In this document: positions 25,921 through 35,507 of the stretch, in pieces
How the letters are laid out: each line of letters begins with the position of its first letter
How positions within the stretch are numbered: position 1 is the stretch's first letter
Origin: Herbidospora galbida
Lineage (GTDB): Bacteria > Actinomycetota > Actinomycetes > Streptosporangiales > Streptosporangiaceae
DNA: 64,000 nt
Assembly (NCBI RefSeq): GCF_005233835.1
Contig: NZ_SZQA01000021.1
Span: 62,001-126,000 of the forward strand
Reading direction: 5' to 3'
Made by a program: the position numbers and the translations under genes
The notes under the pieces: model-generated
What the model saw: the letters and a program-made list of their open reading frames with translations, nothing else
Told to the model about the DNA's origin: nothing
The model's database searches: none

Positions 25921-27360
25921 AGCCGGTCGAGGCCGACCAACTGGATCCGGCCGCCGCTCTCGCGGGCGGCCTCCTCCAGTTGCGGCATGAAGCCGGCGCC
26001 GCTGAACAGCAGCAGTCTCCGCGCCGGGCGAAGGGTCGCGATCTTTTCCAGCCGGGCGAGATGACCCATGCCGATCACGTCGCCCCACTTCACCTCGCCG
26101 AGCGCGAGAAGTTCGCCGGTGGAGTCGAAGGCCGCCAGGTCGACCTCATGGCTTTCGCGGGTCGAGGAGTCGTACACGACGCCGGAAAGGACCTTGGAGG
26201 GCATGCCGGTGAGGGTTTCGTCAGAGGCCATGTCGGCCGTCCAGACCCGGCACATGCGCTCGAAGACCGGGCCGGCGACCAGACTGGGAAAGGTGTTCTT
26301 GGAGGCGGCGGCCCAGATGCGTTCGGTGCGGCCGGGGCGCACCACCTCGAGCTGAGGCCAGGACGGCCGCATGATCGCGTGGTGAAAGCGAACCAGAGGT
26401 TCGGTGATGCGGTAATAGGAGCGGTTGGCCCGGAAAGGGTCGGGATCGGAGACGAGCATCCCCGCATCCTCAAGCACTTTCAGATGGTGGGAGATGTCAC
26501 TGGCTTTGCGTTCGATGCGGCTGGCTATGCCGCCTCGGGTGTTGTTCCCTTCGGCGACCGCGGCGAGGACGGTGCTGTAGAGCCCGGTCTCCCGGAGTGT
26601 GGGATCTTCGGCGAGCAGCATTCGCACTTCTCGGAAGAGGGGACTCACTGGGCTCAGCACATGGTTGACCACCCAGTCGTCGAAGTCGTCGATGCTCCGC
26701 GGGACGGCGTCCTCAAGGAATTCCGCCCTGTAGGCAGGCGTGCCGCCGACGATGAAATAGACCAGCGCGGCGAGCCGTCGATCACGCAATCCCCAATAGT
26801 CGGCTGCGACACGGAAGTTGAAGGACGGGGAGCACCATCTCGAAGCCGGCACGACCGCGAAGGGGAGCTTGTCCCGACAGAAGCCCGCCCATGAACGAGA
26901 TGGAAGAGCCGCAGAGCAGCAGCCGGATCCGGGAGTCGAGGCGGAGCTTGCGACGTGGTGCCAGGGCGTGCTGGATGATCGAGGGTAGTTCTTTCGCGTC
27001 CCCGGTCAGATAGGGGAATTCATCCAGCACGACAGGTATCGGCCGGTCGGTGGAGAGAGACAACAGGCCGTCAATCGCCTGCTGCCAGTTCTCGAACCGC
27101 GTTACACCCGGCGACCCCAGAAAGTCCCCCACAGCGTTTCCGAGTTGGCGCAATGCCTCCTGGCGAGGCACATTCTCGGTGGCGCCGAAGTAAAACCCCC
27201 CCGTTGCTTCGCAGATGGCCTGCAACATGAACGTCTTCCCCTGGCGGCGCCTCCCGGACATCACGCCGAGACTCGCTCGCTCTACCGTCGAGGACACCCA
27301 TCGGGAGAGTTGAGCCCATTCCCAATCGCGGTCGAACATGTCACCAGGCTTGTCGATCAT
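25905..27360 (-). pseudogene. AAA ATPase with DUF234 C-terminal domain, frameshifted
   Basis: The N-terminal part (ATG 27360 to about 26830) has Walker A GRRRQGKT, Walker B PIPVVLDEFPYL and the sensor LLLCGSSIS. After FEMVLP the frame changes: the expected continuation SFNFRVAADYWGLRDRR is found in another frame that runs to 25905. Removing one base from the G4 run at 26827-26830 restores a single protein of about 485 residues. The second part contains a winged helix (GGIASRIERKASDISHHLKVLED) and a DUF234 nuclease-like core (EVDLAAFD...GEVKWGD). This is the COG1672 family. Real inactivation, sequencing error or programmed frameshifting cannot be separated here. Confidence 0.8.
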
Positions 27361-27376
27361 GATCACCTTTTGTAGT

Positions 27377-27399
27377 AGTGCAGTTCTTAGAACTGTACT
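27377..27399. promoter_or_regulatory. near-perfect 23-bp palindrome centred on CAGTTCTTAGAACTG
   Basis: Arms AGTGCAGTTCT and AGAACTGTACT match at 10 of 11 positions around a central T. It fills the 40-bp gap between the nat stop and the ATPase start. It may be an operator of the ATPase gene or a terminator for nat; no U-run follows on the minus strand. Confidence 0.55.
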
Positions 27400-27400
27400 C

Positions 27401-28246
27401 CTAACAGTTTTCCCTGGTGGCGAGCCACTTCTCGTGGCTTTCCGCCAGCTTGGGCCACAGGATCGCGCGTTCCTCGCCCGTCGGGCAGAGGCCGAAGACG
27501 TCGGCCAGCGCCGCGAAATAGTCGCCCTCCCGGTCGAGCGTGGTCGACGTCGAGTCGGCGCCGACCCGCGTCAGCACCAGCCCCCGCACCGAGTCCACCC
27601 CCGTCGCGTCGCGCCGCTGGATCGCGAGCACGCGCACGAAGCCCGACTCCGGCGACGTCGACAGGCGGACGTGCTCGGACTCGAACGCCGTCATCTCCGT
27701 CGGGACCTTGCGGAAGTCCATGCCGACGAAGCTGCCGCGCGGGTCGTGGTCGAGCCGCCACCCGCCCGGTTCCGCCTCCGACGGCCGGAGCCGGTAGGTG
27801 AAGGGCCCTTGGTCGTAAGCGCCCTCGATCAGGGGGAGCGGCGAGTGGATCGCGTCGCCGAGGCCGGCGTCGACCAGCCACTCGCCCGACGGGTTGTCCT
27901 CGGTCGGCAGGCCGCCGACGGTCAGCACCAGGTGGTTGCCCCGCGCTCCGGCCGGGTCGGCCGCCGAGCCCTGCACGCCGCCGAAGTGCCGGGTCACCGC
28001 GTAGCCCAGGCCCGACAGCAGCTCGGACAGGGCTCCGTTCAGGTGGAAGCAGTAGCCGCCGCGGCCCGAGACGATCCGGGCCGCCGACTCGTGCGGGTCG
28101 ACGGTGGTGGAGCGGCCCAGCCAGATCTCCGTCGTCTCGTAGGGCACCCGCTCGACGTGGGCCCGCTGGAGGGCGAAGAGGGCTTCGACGCCGGGGGGTT
28201 CGCGGGGGAGGCCCAGGCGGTGGAGATATGCGTCAATGTCGATCAC
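27401..28246 (-). CDS. nat: arylamine N-acetyltransferase
   Basis: The protein has 281 residues, the usual length. The catalytic triad is visible as Cys66 in RGGYCFHLNG, His105 in ARGNHLVL and Asp126 in EWLVDAGLGD. The N-terminal LGLPREPPGVEALFALQRAHVERVPYE segment is also typical. It transfers acetyl from acetyl-CoA to arylamines or hydrazines, or serves as an amide synthase in some pathways. No biosynthetic partner is adjacent, so a xenobiotic role is more likely. Confidence 0.93.
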   Translation of the reverse strand: MIDIDAYLHRLGLPREPPGVEALFALQRAHVERVPYETTEIWLGRSTTVDPHESAARIVSGRGGYCFHLNGALSELLSGLGYAVTRHFGGVQGSAADPAGARGNHLVLTVGGLPTEDNPSGEWLVDAGLGDAIHSPLPLIEGAYDQGPFTYRLRPSEAEPGGWRLDHDPRGSFVGMDFRKVPTEMTAFESEHVRLSTSPESGFVRVLAIQRRDATGVDSVRGLVLTRVGADSTSTTLDREGDYFAALADVFGLCPTGEERAILWPKLAESHEKWLATRENC

Positions 28247-28267
28247 GCCCTCACGTTAGCCTGCACC

Positions 28268-28316
28268 AAAGCTCCACAAAAAGGCGCGAAAGCTCTGCAC
28301 GTCCGGCCTCTACGCT
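28268..28316 (+). promoter_or_regulatory. direct repeat AAAGCTC x2 and TACGCT -10 box before OmpR-type gene
   Basis: AAAGCTC occurs at 28268-28274 and 28289-28295, exactly 21 bp (two helical turns) apart, as expected for an OmpR-family dimer. TACGCT (28311-28316) is a plausible -10 box and would start transcription at or beside the ATG at 28323, giving a leaderless mRNA. Autoregulation is inferred. Confidence 0.45.
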
Positions 28317-28322
28317 GCCTGC

Positions 28323-29012
28323 ATGGCTTATCCCCAGCAGCGCCGGGTGCTGGTCGTCGAAGACGACGACACCATCGCGAAAGCGGTCGCGACCCGGCTG
28401 ACGGCGGAAGGGTTCGACGTTCGCGTCGCCAGTGACGGCGAAGGGGCGTTGGTGGCGTACGCGCGCTTCGAACCCGACCTGGTGGTGCTCGACCGGCTTC
28501 TTCCCGGCCTGGACGGGCTGGAGGTGTGCCGCCGCATCCAGGCCGCCCGGCCGGTGCCCGTGCTCATGCTGACCGCGCTCGGCGAGGAGACCGACGTGCT
28601 GGTCGGGCTCGGGGTGGGGGCCGACGACTACATCACCAAGCCGTTCAGCATGCGCGAGCTGGTCGCGCGGATCCACGCGCTGCTGCGGCGGGTCGACCGG
28701 GCGGCGCAGCTGGCGTCCGAGGAGACGGTGCTGCGGGTCGGCGAGATCGAGATCAACCTGGCCGAGCGGCGGGTGTTCGTGCGCGGCGCCGAGGCGCAGC
28801 TGACCCGGACCGAGTTCGACCTGCTCAGGCGGCTCGCCGAGCGGCCCGGACAGGTCTACGAGCGGGAGCGGCTGCTCGCCGACATCTGGGGGTTCTCCGA
28901 GGCGGCGGCAACGCGGACCGTGGACAGCCACGTGCGGGCGCTGCGTCGCAAGCTCGGGTCCGAAGTGGTGCGGACCGTGCACGGCGTCGGGTACGCCCTG
29001 GTGCGCCCATGA
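28323..29012 (+). CDS. OmpR/PhoB-family response regulator
   Basis: The protein has 229 residues. The receiver domain has EDDD at 13-16, phosphoacceptor Asp57 in LVVLDRLLPGLDG and Lys in YITKPFS. The winged-helix domain (about 130-229) has LTRTEFDLLRRLAERPGQVYERERLL and the recognition helix RTVDSHVRALRRKLG. Its stop overlaps the kinase start by four bases. It pairs with the fused sensor kinase that follows. Confidence 0.93.
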   Translation: MAYPQQRRVLVVEDDDTIAKAVATRLTAEGFDVRVASDGEGALVAYARFEPDLVVLDRLLPGLDGLEVCRRIQAARPVPVLMLTALGEETDVLVGLGVGADDYITKPFSMRELVARIHALLRRVDRAAQLASEETVLRVGEIEINLAERRVFVRGAEAQLTRTEFDLLRRLAERPGQVYERERLLADIWGFSEAAATRTVDSHVRALRRKLGSEVVRTVHGVGYALVRP

Positions 29013-32000
29013 GGCCGCTCGACTTCCTCGGCCGCATCAAGGTCAAACTCGGGATCGTCATGGTCGGGGCCGTGGTGACCGCGTTCGTGGTCAACGAGGT
29101 CGGGATCAACGGGGGCGTCCCGCGTGACCTCCGGATCGCCTTCGCGGTGTTCCTGGCGCTGCTCATGATGCAGGTGCTGGCCCGGGGGATGACCAAGCCC
29201 CTGCGGGAGATGGCCGCCGCCGCCCAGACCATCGCCAAGGGTTCGTACGGCCTCCGCGTCACCGCCACCAGCCGCGACGAGGTCGGCGAGCTGGCCAGGG
29301 CCTTCAACGCGATGGCCGCCGACCTGGCCGAGGTCGACCGGCAGCGCCGGGAACTGGTGGCCAACGTGAGCCACGAGCTGCGAACCCCGATCACGGGGGT
29401 GCAGGCCGTGCTGGAGAACGTGGTCGACGGCGTCTCCCCGCCCGAACCCGAGATCCTCGGCACCGCCCTCGCCCAGACCCAGCGCCTCGGCCGGCTCGTG
29501 GCGCAGCTCCTCGACCTGTCCCGGCTCGACTCGGGGGCCCGGCCGATCGTGGCCGAGGAGTTCGACCTGGCCGACCTCGGCGGGCAGGCCGTCCGCGAGG
29601 CGTCACTGGGCCGCGACGACGTGAAGGTCGTCGCCGCGATCGACCCCGGCCGCCACCTGACGACCGCCGACCCCGCCCTGCTGGCCCAGGTGCTGGCCAA
29701 CCTGCTGGACAACGCCGTCCGGCACAGCCCGCCCGGCGGGACGGTCACCCTGACCTCCCGCGCCTCGGCCGACGGCACCCTGGAGATCGAGGTCGCCGAC
29801 GAGGGCCCCGGCATCCCGCCCGCCGACCGCCAGCGCGTCTTCGAACGCTTCTCCCGCCTGGACGCCGGCCGCGCCGCCGACGCCGGAGGAGCCGGACTCG
29901 GCCTGGCCATCGCCAAGGAGATCGCCGAACTCCACGGGGGAACCGTCGCGGTCGCCGACGGCGCCGGCTGCCACATGGTCGTCACCCTGCCCAAGGCGGT
30001 CAGGGAGCTCACACCGACCGGACGAACCGTCGCCGCGGGCCGGACCCCCACGGGGGCGGTCCACGCCCGCCTACCGGCGACGAGCCGCTCACGAACCGAT
30101 ACGGAGGCCGGTCCCGTGAACCAGACGGACCCATCGTCGACCGACGTCGGGGTCTCGCCGGAGACCCCAACCGCTCCGGCGTCTCCCGGGGGGCTGTTGT
30201 GGAAGGCTTCGCCGTCTGCGGCAGCCGAACGGGACTCAACCGAAGGTGCGCCCATGGCGCCGCAGGCACCTGGGATACCGCCAACGAGGGCGGCGGCTCC
30301 GGCCGATGGCTCCAAGGCGGAGCCAGTCCAGCCGCAGGTCACCCAGGTACCCGGTGCGGTCACGCCTTCACCGCAAACCACTGCGACCCAAGAGAAGCCT
30401 TCGCCTTCCGCGCCGACTCCGGCCGATTCCGGGCAATTCGCCGCCGCGCATTCGGCGGCGGCTCCGGCGGATGCCGCGCCGCTCGCCCCTGCGCATGCGG
30501 ATGCGGTCCCGGCGGATGCCGCGTCGCTCGTCTCATCAGAGGTTCCCGCTCGTCTGGAGGCGGCCTCGGCCGATTCCGCGTCGCTCGCCCCATCGGCGGC
30601 TTCGGCTGACTCCGCGTCGGTCGCCCCTCCGGCTGTTCCTGCGCAACCTGCGGCGGCTTCGGCCGATTCCGTGCCGACCGCCACCCCGGCCGGTTCCCTC
30701 CGGACCGCCGTCACCTCGCCGCACCCCGTCGTGATCCCTCCCGCTCGGCGAGGGCAGGCCGCCCCGAGCGGCCCCACCTACCCGCCCGGCTCCTCCCGCC
30801 AGCGGATGTTCGACGACGGGCCGCCCTCCGGGAGATCCATCGGCGGGGCCGTCGTCGGGGCGATCATCGGGGCGCTCGCCGGCCTGCTCGGGGGCACGGT
30901 CGCGGCCATGTTCTTCGGGATGGGGCCCAACACCGAGATCCAGGCCGCCGGGGCGTTCCTGCTGTTCGTCTGTGTCGGCATCGCCGTCGGCGGGTCGCTC
31001 GGCGGGCGGGTCGGGACGCCGTCCGACCAGGCGGGCGGTCAGTTCGACGCGTACACGCCGCCGCCGCTCTTCCCTCGGCCGGCCCTGCCCGACACGCCCA
31101 CCTGGGTTCTCCCCGCCGCCATGGGGACGGGGCTGGTCGCGGCCGTCTGCTTCCCCTACGCGCCGACCGGTCTCGGGGTGGTGCTGACCGCGGTCGCGCT
31201 GACGCTCGCGGTGTTCCCGGCCGTCCGGCATCGCGTCAACGCCTGGAGTGCCGCCTACGCCGTCGCCGCCTACGGGCTGGTGTCGGTCGCGTTGTTCCGG
31301 GACGCCGACTGGCTGGTCGGGCTCACCCTGCTGGCCGCCTTCGCGGTCGCCTCACTGGCCGTGTCGGGCGGGCGGGGCTGGGCCGGAGTGATCAGAGGGC
31401 TGCTGTCGGTCGGGCTGGCGGTGTTCCCGGTGCCGTGGTTCCTGGGCGGGCCGGTGCGCCGGGTACTCAAGCGGCGCAGCCTGCTGCCCGTCATGGTGTC
31501 GCTGGGGATCACCGCGATCCTGCTGGGCGTCTTCGGGGTGCTGTTCGTCTCGGCCGACGCGGTGTTCTCCTCGTTCGCCCGCGAGTTGTTCTCGGCGCCC
31601 GCGTGGGCCGGGACGCTGCCGGTGCGGATCTTCCTGTTCGTCGTCTTCGGGGTGGTGGCCGCCGCCGCGATCCTGGTCGCGCTGCGGCCGGTCGCCGAAC
31701 CCCGCGTCGACTACGCGCCGCTCAACCTGGCCCGGACCCTCTGGGTCATCCCGCTGGTCGGCGTGAACCTGCTGTTCGCCGCCTTCGTCGGGGTGCAGAT
31801 CTCGGTGCTGTTCGGCGGCAGCCGCAGGGTGCTGGAGACCGCCGGGCTGACGTTCGCCGAATACGCCCGCTCGGGCTTCTTCGAGCTGATCACCGTCAGC
31901 GTGTTCGTGCTGTTCATCGTGGCCTTCTGCAGTGTGATGATCAAGGGCGACCGGTGGATCATGGCGACCCTGCTGGGGCTGCTCTGCGCGCTGACCCTGG

Positions 32001-32497
32001 TCATCCTGGCCTCGGCGCTGCACCGGCTCGGCCTCTACACGGCCGCCTACGGCTTCACCCGGCTGCGCGCCTCGGTGGGCGCGACGATCTGGTGGATCGC
32101 GGCGGTGTTCGTCCTGGTGCTGGTCGGCGGGCTGGTGAAGCGGCAGGCGTGGCTGCCGAAGGCGCTGGTCCTGCTCACGGCCGTGTCGCTGATGGTCTTC
32201 GCGGTCTGGAACCCGGACGCGCAGGTGGCCGAGACCCAGGTGTCGGTACGGGGCGTCGACCGCCTCGACGCGCACTATCTGGGGCGGCTGAGCGCGGACG
32301 CCGTACCGGGACTCGACCGGCTGCCCGAGCCGATCAGGAGCTGCGTGCTCCGGGAGGTGATCGAGGTCCAGGACCTGCGCTTCCCCGACCCGTGGAACGG
32401 CTGGAACCTGTCCCGGCTGCGGGCGGCGGAGATCCTCGCGGCGCACCCGGTCGACACGTCGGTGACGTGCGAGGAGAAGTACCGGTCCGCATACTGA
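29009..32497 (+). CDS. sensor histidine kinase fused to DUF4153/DUF4173-like membrane protein
   Basis: One open frame of 1162 codons. Residues 1-330 are a short HAMP-type kinase: one or two membrane helices, HAMP, His122 in ANVSHELRTPITG, and ATPase boxes NLLDNAVRHSP, DEGPGIPP and GAGLGLAIAKE. Residues about 335-600 are a low-complexity linker rich in Ala, Pro and Ser. Residues about 605-1090 hold at least ten hydrophobic helices with VDYAPLNLARTLWVIPLVGVN, resembling DUF4153/DUF4173 proteins. A GTG at 30116 (residue 370) has GGAGG eight bases upstream and may be the original start of a separate membrane protein, so the long frame may reflect loss of the kinase stop. Both products could be made. 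Confidence 0.8.
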   Translation: MRPLDFLGRIKVKLGIVMVGAVVTAFVVNEVGINGGVPRDLRIAFAVFLALLMMQVLARGMTKPLREMAAAAQTIAKGSYGLRVTATSRDEVGELARAFNAMAADLAEVDRQRRELVANVSHELRTPITGVQAVLENVVDGVSPPEPEILGTALAQTQRLGRLVAQLLDLSRLDSGARPIVAEEFDLADLGGQAVREASLGRDDVKVVAAIDPGRHLTTADPALLAQVLANLLDNAVRHSPPGGTVTLTSRASADGTLEIEVADEGPGIPPADRQRVFERFSRLDAGRAADAGGAGLGLAIAKEIAELHGGTVAVADGAGCHMVVTLPKAVRELTPTGRTVAAGRTPTGAVHARLPATSRSRTDTEAGPVNQTDPSSTDVGVSPETPTAPASPGGLLWKASPSAAAERDSTEGAPMAPQAPGIPPTRAAAPADGSKAEPVQPQVTQVPGAVTPSPQTTATQEKPSPSAPTPADSGQFAAAHSAAAPADAAPLAPAHADAVPADAASLVSSEVPARLEAASADSASLAPSAASADSASVAPPAVPAQPAAASADSVPTATPAGSLRTAVTSPHPVVIPPARRGQAAPSGPTYPPGSSRQRMFDDGPPSGRSIGGAVVGAIIGALAGLLGGTVAAMFFGMGPNTEIQAAGAFLLFVCVGIAVGGSLGGRVGTPSDQAGGQFDAYTPPPLFPRPALPDTPTWVLPAAMGTGLVAAVCFPYAPTGLGVVLTAVALTLAVFPAVRHRVNAWSAAYAVAAYGLVSVALFRDADWLVGLTLLAAFAVASLAVSGGRGWAGVIRGLLSVGLAVFPVPWFLGGPVRRVLKRRSLLPVMVSLGITAILLGVFGVLFVSADAVFSSFARELFSAPAWAGTLPVRIFLFVVFGVVAAAAILVALRPVAEPRVDYAPLNLARTLWVIPLVGVNLLFAAFVGVQISVLFGGSRRVLETAGLTFAEYARSGFFELITVSVFVLFIVAFCSVMIKGDRWIMATLLGLLCALTLVILASALHRLGLYTAAYGFTRLRASVGATIWWIAAVFVLVLVGGLVKRQAWLPKALVLLTAVSLMVFAVWNPDAQVAETQVSVRGVDRLDAHYLGRLSADAVPGLDRLPEPIRSCVLREVIEVQDLRFPDPWNGWNLSRLRAAEILAAHPVDTSVTCEEKYRSAY

Positions 32498-32501
32498 TCA
32501 G

Positions 32502-33986
32502 GTGACTTTCGACGTGGTGATCGCGAACGGCTGGGTCGTCGACGGAACCGGCGCCCCGCCGTTCCGCGCCGACGTCGGGATCTCGGCCGGGAAGATCGCG
32601 GCGGTCGGGCGGCTGCCGCACCACGACGCCGTCGACGCCACCGGCCGCCACGTCATGCCGGGAATGATCGACTGTCACTCCCACGGTGACGCGCTCGTCC
32701 ACGACGCGGACTTCCAGCTCGCCAACCTGCGCCAGGGCGTCACCACGGTCGTGCTCGGCCAAGACGGGCTCTCGTTCGCCCCGACCACCACCAGGGCCGC
32801 CTTCGACTACGCCACCCGCTACTTCGCCGCGATCAACGGCGACTTCCCGGGCGACGGCCCGCTGTCGGTGGCCGAGATCAGGGCGAGCCATGACAGAGCC
32901 GCCCTGAACAGCGTCTTCCTGCTCCCGCACGGCACCATCCGCTACGACGTGCTCGGACCCGCTCAGACCGCCGCGTCTCCGGACGACATCCACGCGATGC
33001 GCTCGATCGTGGAGAAAGGCCTCGAAGAGGGTGCGGCAGGCCTGTCGACCGGCCTCGAATACGTCCCCGGCCGCTACGCCGACGTCACCGAACTCGCCTC
33101 CCTGTGCGCGCCTCTCCAGGGTCTTCCGTACGTCACCCACATGCGCGGCTACGGCCAGTCGGCGCCCGTGGGGATGAAGGAGGCGCTGGCCGTCACCCGG
33201 AAGGCCGGCGTCGCGCTGCACGTCTCCCACTTCCACGGCCCGGCCGATGTGCTGCTCCCGCTGCTGGAGGGCGACACGACCTTCGACACCTACCCCTACC
33301 TGCGGGGCAGCACGATCCTGGCGATGATCGTGCTGCCGCAGGGGGTGCCCGCCGCCGATCCGGCGGCGGCGCTGCCGATGATCGAGCACCTCGACCTCGA
33401 CTACGCCTGGGAGCGCCTGACCATCGCGCACGCCCCGGGCCTCGAATGGTCCGAGGGCCGCACCATCCCCGAGGCCGCGCAGCGCCAGGGCGAGAGCCCG
33501 GCGCTCTTCGCCCGCCGGCTCCTCGTCGAGACCGATCTCGAAGCGGGCTGCGTCAGCGCCCGCCCCGACGAGGGCCCCGAGGGCGAGGAGTCGGTCCGCC
33601 GGATCCTGCGCCACCCCGCCCACACCGGCGGCTCCGACGGCCTGCACGTCGGCGGCCACCCGCACCCCCGCGCCTACGGCGCGTTCGCCCGCTTTCTCGG
33701 TCACCACGTGCGGGAGAAGGGGCATCTGAGCTGGTCGGAGGCCGCGCTGCACCTCGCCGCCCACCCGGCCCGCCGGTTCGGGCTGTTCGACCGGGGGCTG
33801 GTACGCCCCGGCCACGCCGCCGACCTCGTCCTCGTCGACCCGGCGAAGGTCGCCGACCGGGCCACCTACGCCAGCCCCCGCGAACTCGCCCGGGGGATCG
33901 ACGACGTGTGGATCAACGGGGAGCGGGTCCTCAAAGACGGACGAATGACCACAGCACGCCCCGGCCGGGCCCTGCGACCGGCGTAG
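32502..33986 (+). CDS. N-acyl-D-amino-acid deacylase (D-aminoacylase family amidohydrolase)
   Basis: The protein has 494 residues from GTG 32502, four bases after the kinase stop. It has the amidohydrolase start FDVVIANGWVVDGTGAP, the metal-site motif MPGMIDCHSHGD, LSTGLEYVPGRYADVTEL, THMRGYG, HVSHFHG and the C-terminal Asp in GGSDGLHVG. D-aminoacylases release D-amino acids from N-acyl forms. The next two genes encode enzymes that would use D-serine or D-threonine, so a salvage pathway is inferred. Confidence 0.88.
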   Translation: MTFDVVIANGWVVDGTGAPPFRADVGISAGKIAAVGRLPHHDAVDATGRHVMPGMIDCHSHGDALVHDADFQLANLRQGVTTVVLGQDGLSFAPTTTRAAFDYATRYFAAINGDFPGDGPLSVAEIRASHDRAALNSVFLLPHGTIRYDVLGPAQTAASPDDIHAMRSIVEKGLEEGAAGLSTGLEYVPGRYADVTELASLCAPLQGLPYVTHMRGYGQSAPVGMKEALAVTRKAGVALHVSHFHGPADVLLPLLEGDTTFDTYPYLRGSTILAMIVLPQGVPAADPAAALPMIEHLDLDYAWERLTIAHAPGLEWSEGRTIPEAAQRQGESPALFARRLLVETDLEAGCVSARPDEGPEGEESVRRILRHPAHTGGSDGLHVGGHPHPRAYGAFARFLGHHVREKGHLSWSEAALHLAAHPARRFGLFDRGLVRPGHAADLVLVDPAKVADRATYASPRELARGIDDVWINGERVLKDGRMTTARPGRALRPA

Positions 33987-34005
33987 TCTCCTATACGATC
34001 CACGA

Positions 34006-35118
34006 GTGCTCATTTCCGGCATGACCATCGACTGGCGCACACGGGGATTCGTCCAGCCGGAGCCGGTCACGGCGGAGGAGTTCCTGGCGGCACGCCACAG
34101 CCTGTTCGACGGGCCGTTCACGTGGCCGCTCATGGTCGCCCGTCAGAGCGCCCTCGACCACAACGTGCGGCTGCTGGCTCAGCACGTACGGGACAACGGC
34201 CTGCTGCACGCCCCGCACGGCAAGACCACCATGTCCCCGCAGCTCTTCGCCAAGCAGCTCGCGGCGGGCGCGTGGGGGCTGACGGCCGCGACGGCGAGCC
34301 AGGTCATGGTCTACCGGAGCCTCGGGGTCGAGCGGGTCCTGCTGGCCAACGAGATCTACGACGAGCGCGCGATCGACTGGCTGGCGAGGCAGCCCTTCGA
34401 CGACCTCCTCGTCTACGCCGACTCGCCCGGGGGCGTCGAGCTGCTGGCCGGGAAGGGCTTCCGGATCCTGGTCGAACTGGGGCATCCCGGCGGGCGGACC
34501 GGCTGCCGGACCCCTGACGAGGCGAAAGCGCTCAAAGCGCTCATCGACGCCACCGACGGCGTCGAGTTCGCCGGGGTGTCCGGCTACGAGGGCACCCAGC
34601 CCGACCGCGCCGGCGTCACCCGATACCTGAAGGACCTGCGCCGGCTCGCCGAAGACCTGGCCGCCCCGATCGTCTCGGCCGGCGGCAGCTCCTACTTCGA
34701 CCTGGTCACCGACGAACTGGCGGGCATGGACGCCCGGGTCATCGTGCGTCCCGGCGCCTACATCGGCCACGACGAGGGCTTCTACGCCCGGATGAGCCCC
34801 TTCGCCGACCGGCTGAGGCCCGCGATCGAGGTGTACGCCCAGGTCGTCTCGGCCCCCGAACCCGGCATGGCGATCGTCGGGCTCGGCAAGCGCGACATCC
34901 CCTATGACCTGGACCTGCCGTTCGCCCCCGACGGGCTCACGGTGACCGGGCTGCAAGACCAGCACACCTACCTCAGCGACCCCGGCGGCCTGGTCAAGCC
35001 GGGAGACGTGCTGAGGTTCGGCGTCTCCCACCCCTGCACCGCCTTCGACAAGTGGCGGGTCATCCCCGTCGTCGACGACGACAACATCGTGGTCGACCTG
35101 CTCACCACGTACTTCTAG
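34006..35118 (+). CDS. D-serine/D-threonine dehydratase-like PLP enzyme (alanine racemase fold)
   Basis: The frame starts at GTG 34006; ATG 34021 is an alternative. The N-terminal PLP barrel carries the Schiff-base Lys in LLHAPHGKTTMSPQ. The C-terminal domain has His and Cys in GVSHPCTAFDKW, which in the eukaryotic-type D-serine dehydratase (DSD1) family bind zinc. Family members eliminate water from D-serine or cleave D-threonine. TATACG at 33992-33997 is eight bases before the GTG, so the message may be leaderless. It is followed by RidA, which removes the reactive enamine that dehydratases release. Confidence 0.85.
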   Translation: MLISGMTIDWRTRGFVQPEPVTAEEFLAARHSLFDGPFTWPLMVARQSALDHNVRLLAQHVRDNGLLHAPHGKTTMSPQLFAKQLAAGAWGLTAATASQVMVYRSLGVERVLLANEIYDERAIDWLARQPFDDLLVYADSPGGVELLAGKGFRILVELGHPGGRTGCRTPDEAKALKALIDATDGVEFAGVSGYEGTQPDRAGVTRYLKDLRRLAEDLAAPIVSAGGSSYFDLVTDELAGMDARVIVRPGAYIGHDEGFYARMSPFADRLRPAIEVYAQVVSAPEPGMAIVGLGKRDIPYDLDLPFAPDGLTVTGLQDQHTYLSDPGGLVKPGDVLRFGVSHPCTAFDKWRVIPVVDDDNIVVDLLTTYF

Positions 35119-35126
35119 GAGAAAAA

Positions 35127-35507
35127 GTGAAGGAAGAGATCCGCACCACCGACGGCGCCGCCCCGGTCGGCGCCTACTCGCAGGGGCTCGTGGTCGGTGA
35201 CTTCGTCTACACCTCGGGCATGGGGCCGCTCGACCCGGCGACCGGCGAGATCGTCGGCGCCGACGTGGCGGAGCAGACCCACCAGACCATGCGGAACCTG
35301 GGCGCGGTGCTCGCCGTCCACGGCCTGACCTTCGACGACGTGATCAAGTCGACGGTGCACCTGCAGAACCTGAAGGAGGACTTCGCCGCCTACAACGAGG
35401 TGTACAAGTCCTACTTCACCCAGCCCTATCCGGTGCGGACCACCGTAGGATCGCAGCTCATGAACATCCTGGTGGAAATCGACTTCGTGGCCTACAAGGG
35501 GCGTTAG
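35127..35507 (+). CDS. RidA family reactive-intermediate deaminase
   Basis: The protein is 126 residues from GTG 35127, preceded by AGGAGA. It has RidA signatures: PVGAYSQGLVVGDFVYTSGMGPLDP, NLGAVLAVHGLTFDDVIKSTV and the catalytic Arg in PYPVRTTVG, with the C-terminal Glu in ILVEIDFVA. RidA hydrolyses 2-aminoacrylate and similar imines to keto acids and ammonia. Position behind a D-serine dehydratase-like gene fits this chemistry exactly. The next gene overlaps its stop by one base (TAGTG). Confidence 0.94.
   Translation: MKEEIRTTDGAAPVGAYSQGLVVGDFVYTSGMGPLDPATGEIVGADVAEQTHQTMRNLGAVLAVHGLTFDDVIKSTVHLQNLKEDFAAYNEVYKSYFTQPYPVRTTVGSQLMNILVEIDFVAYKGR

Noticed and set aside
30270-30720. Ala/Pro/Ser-coding repeats in the kinase fusion considered as a DNA repeat element
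   Set aside because: The repetition follows codon-level low complexity of a linker and is degenerate at DNA level.
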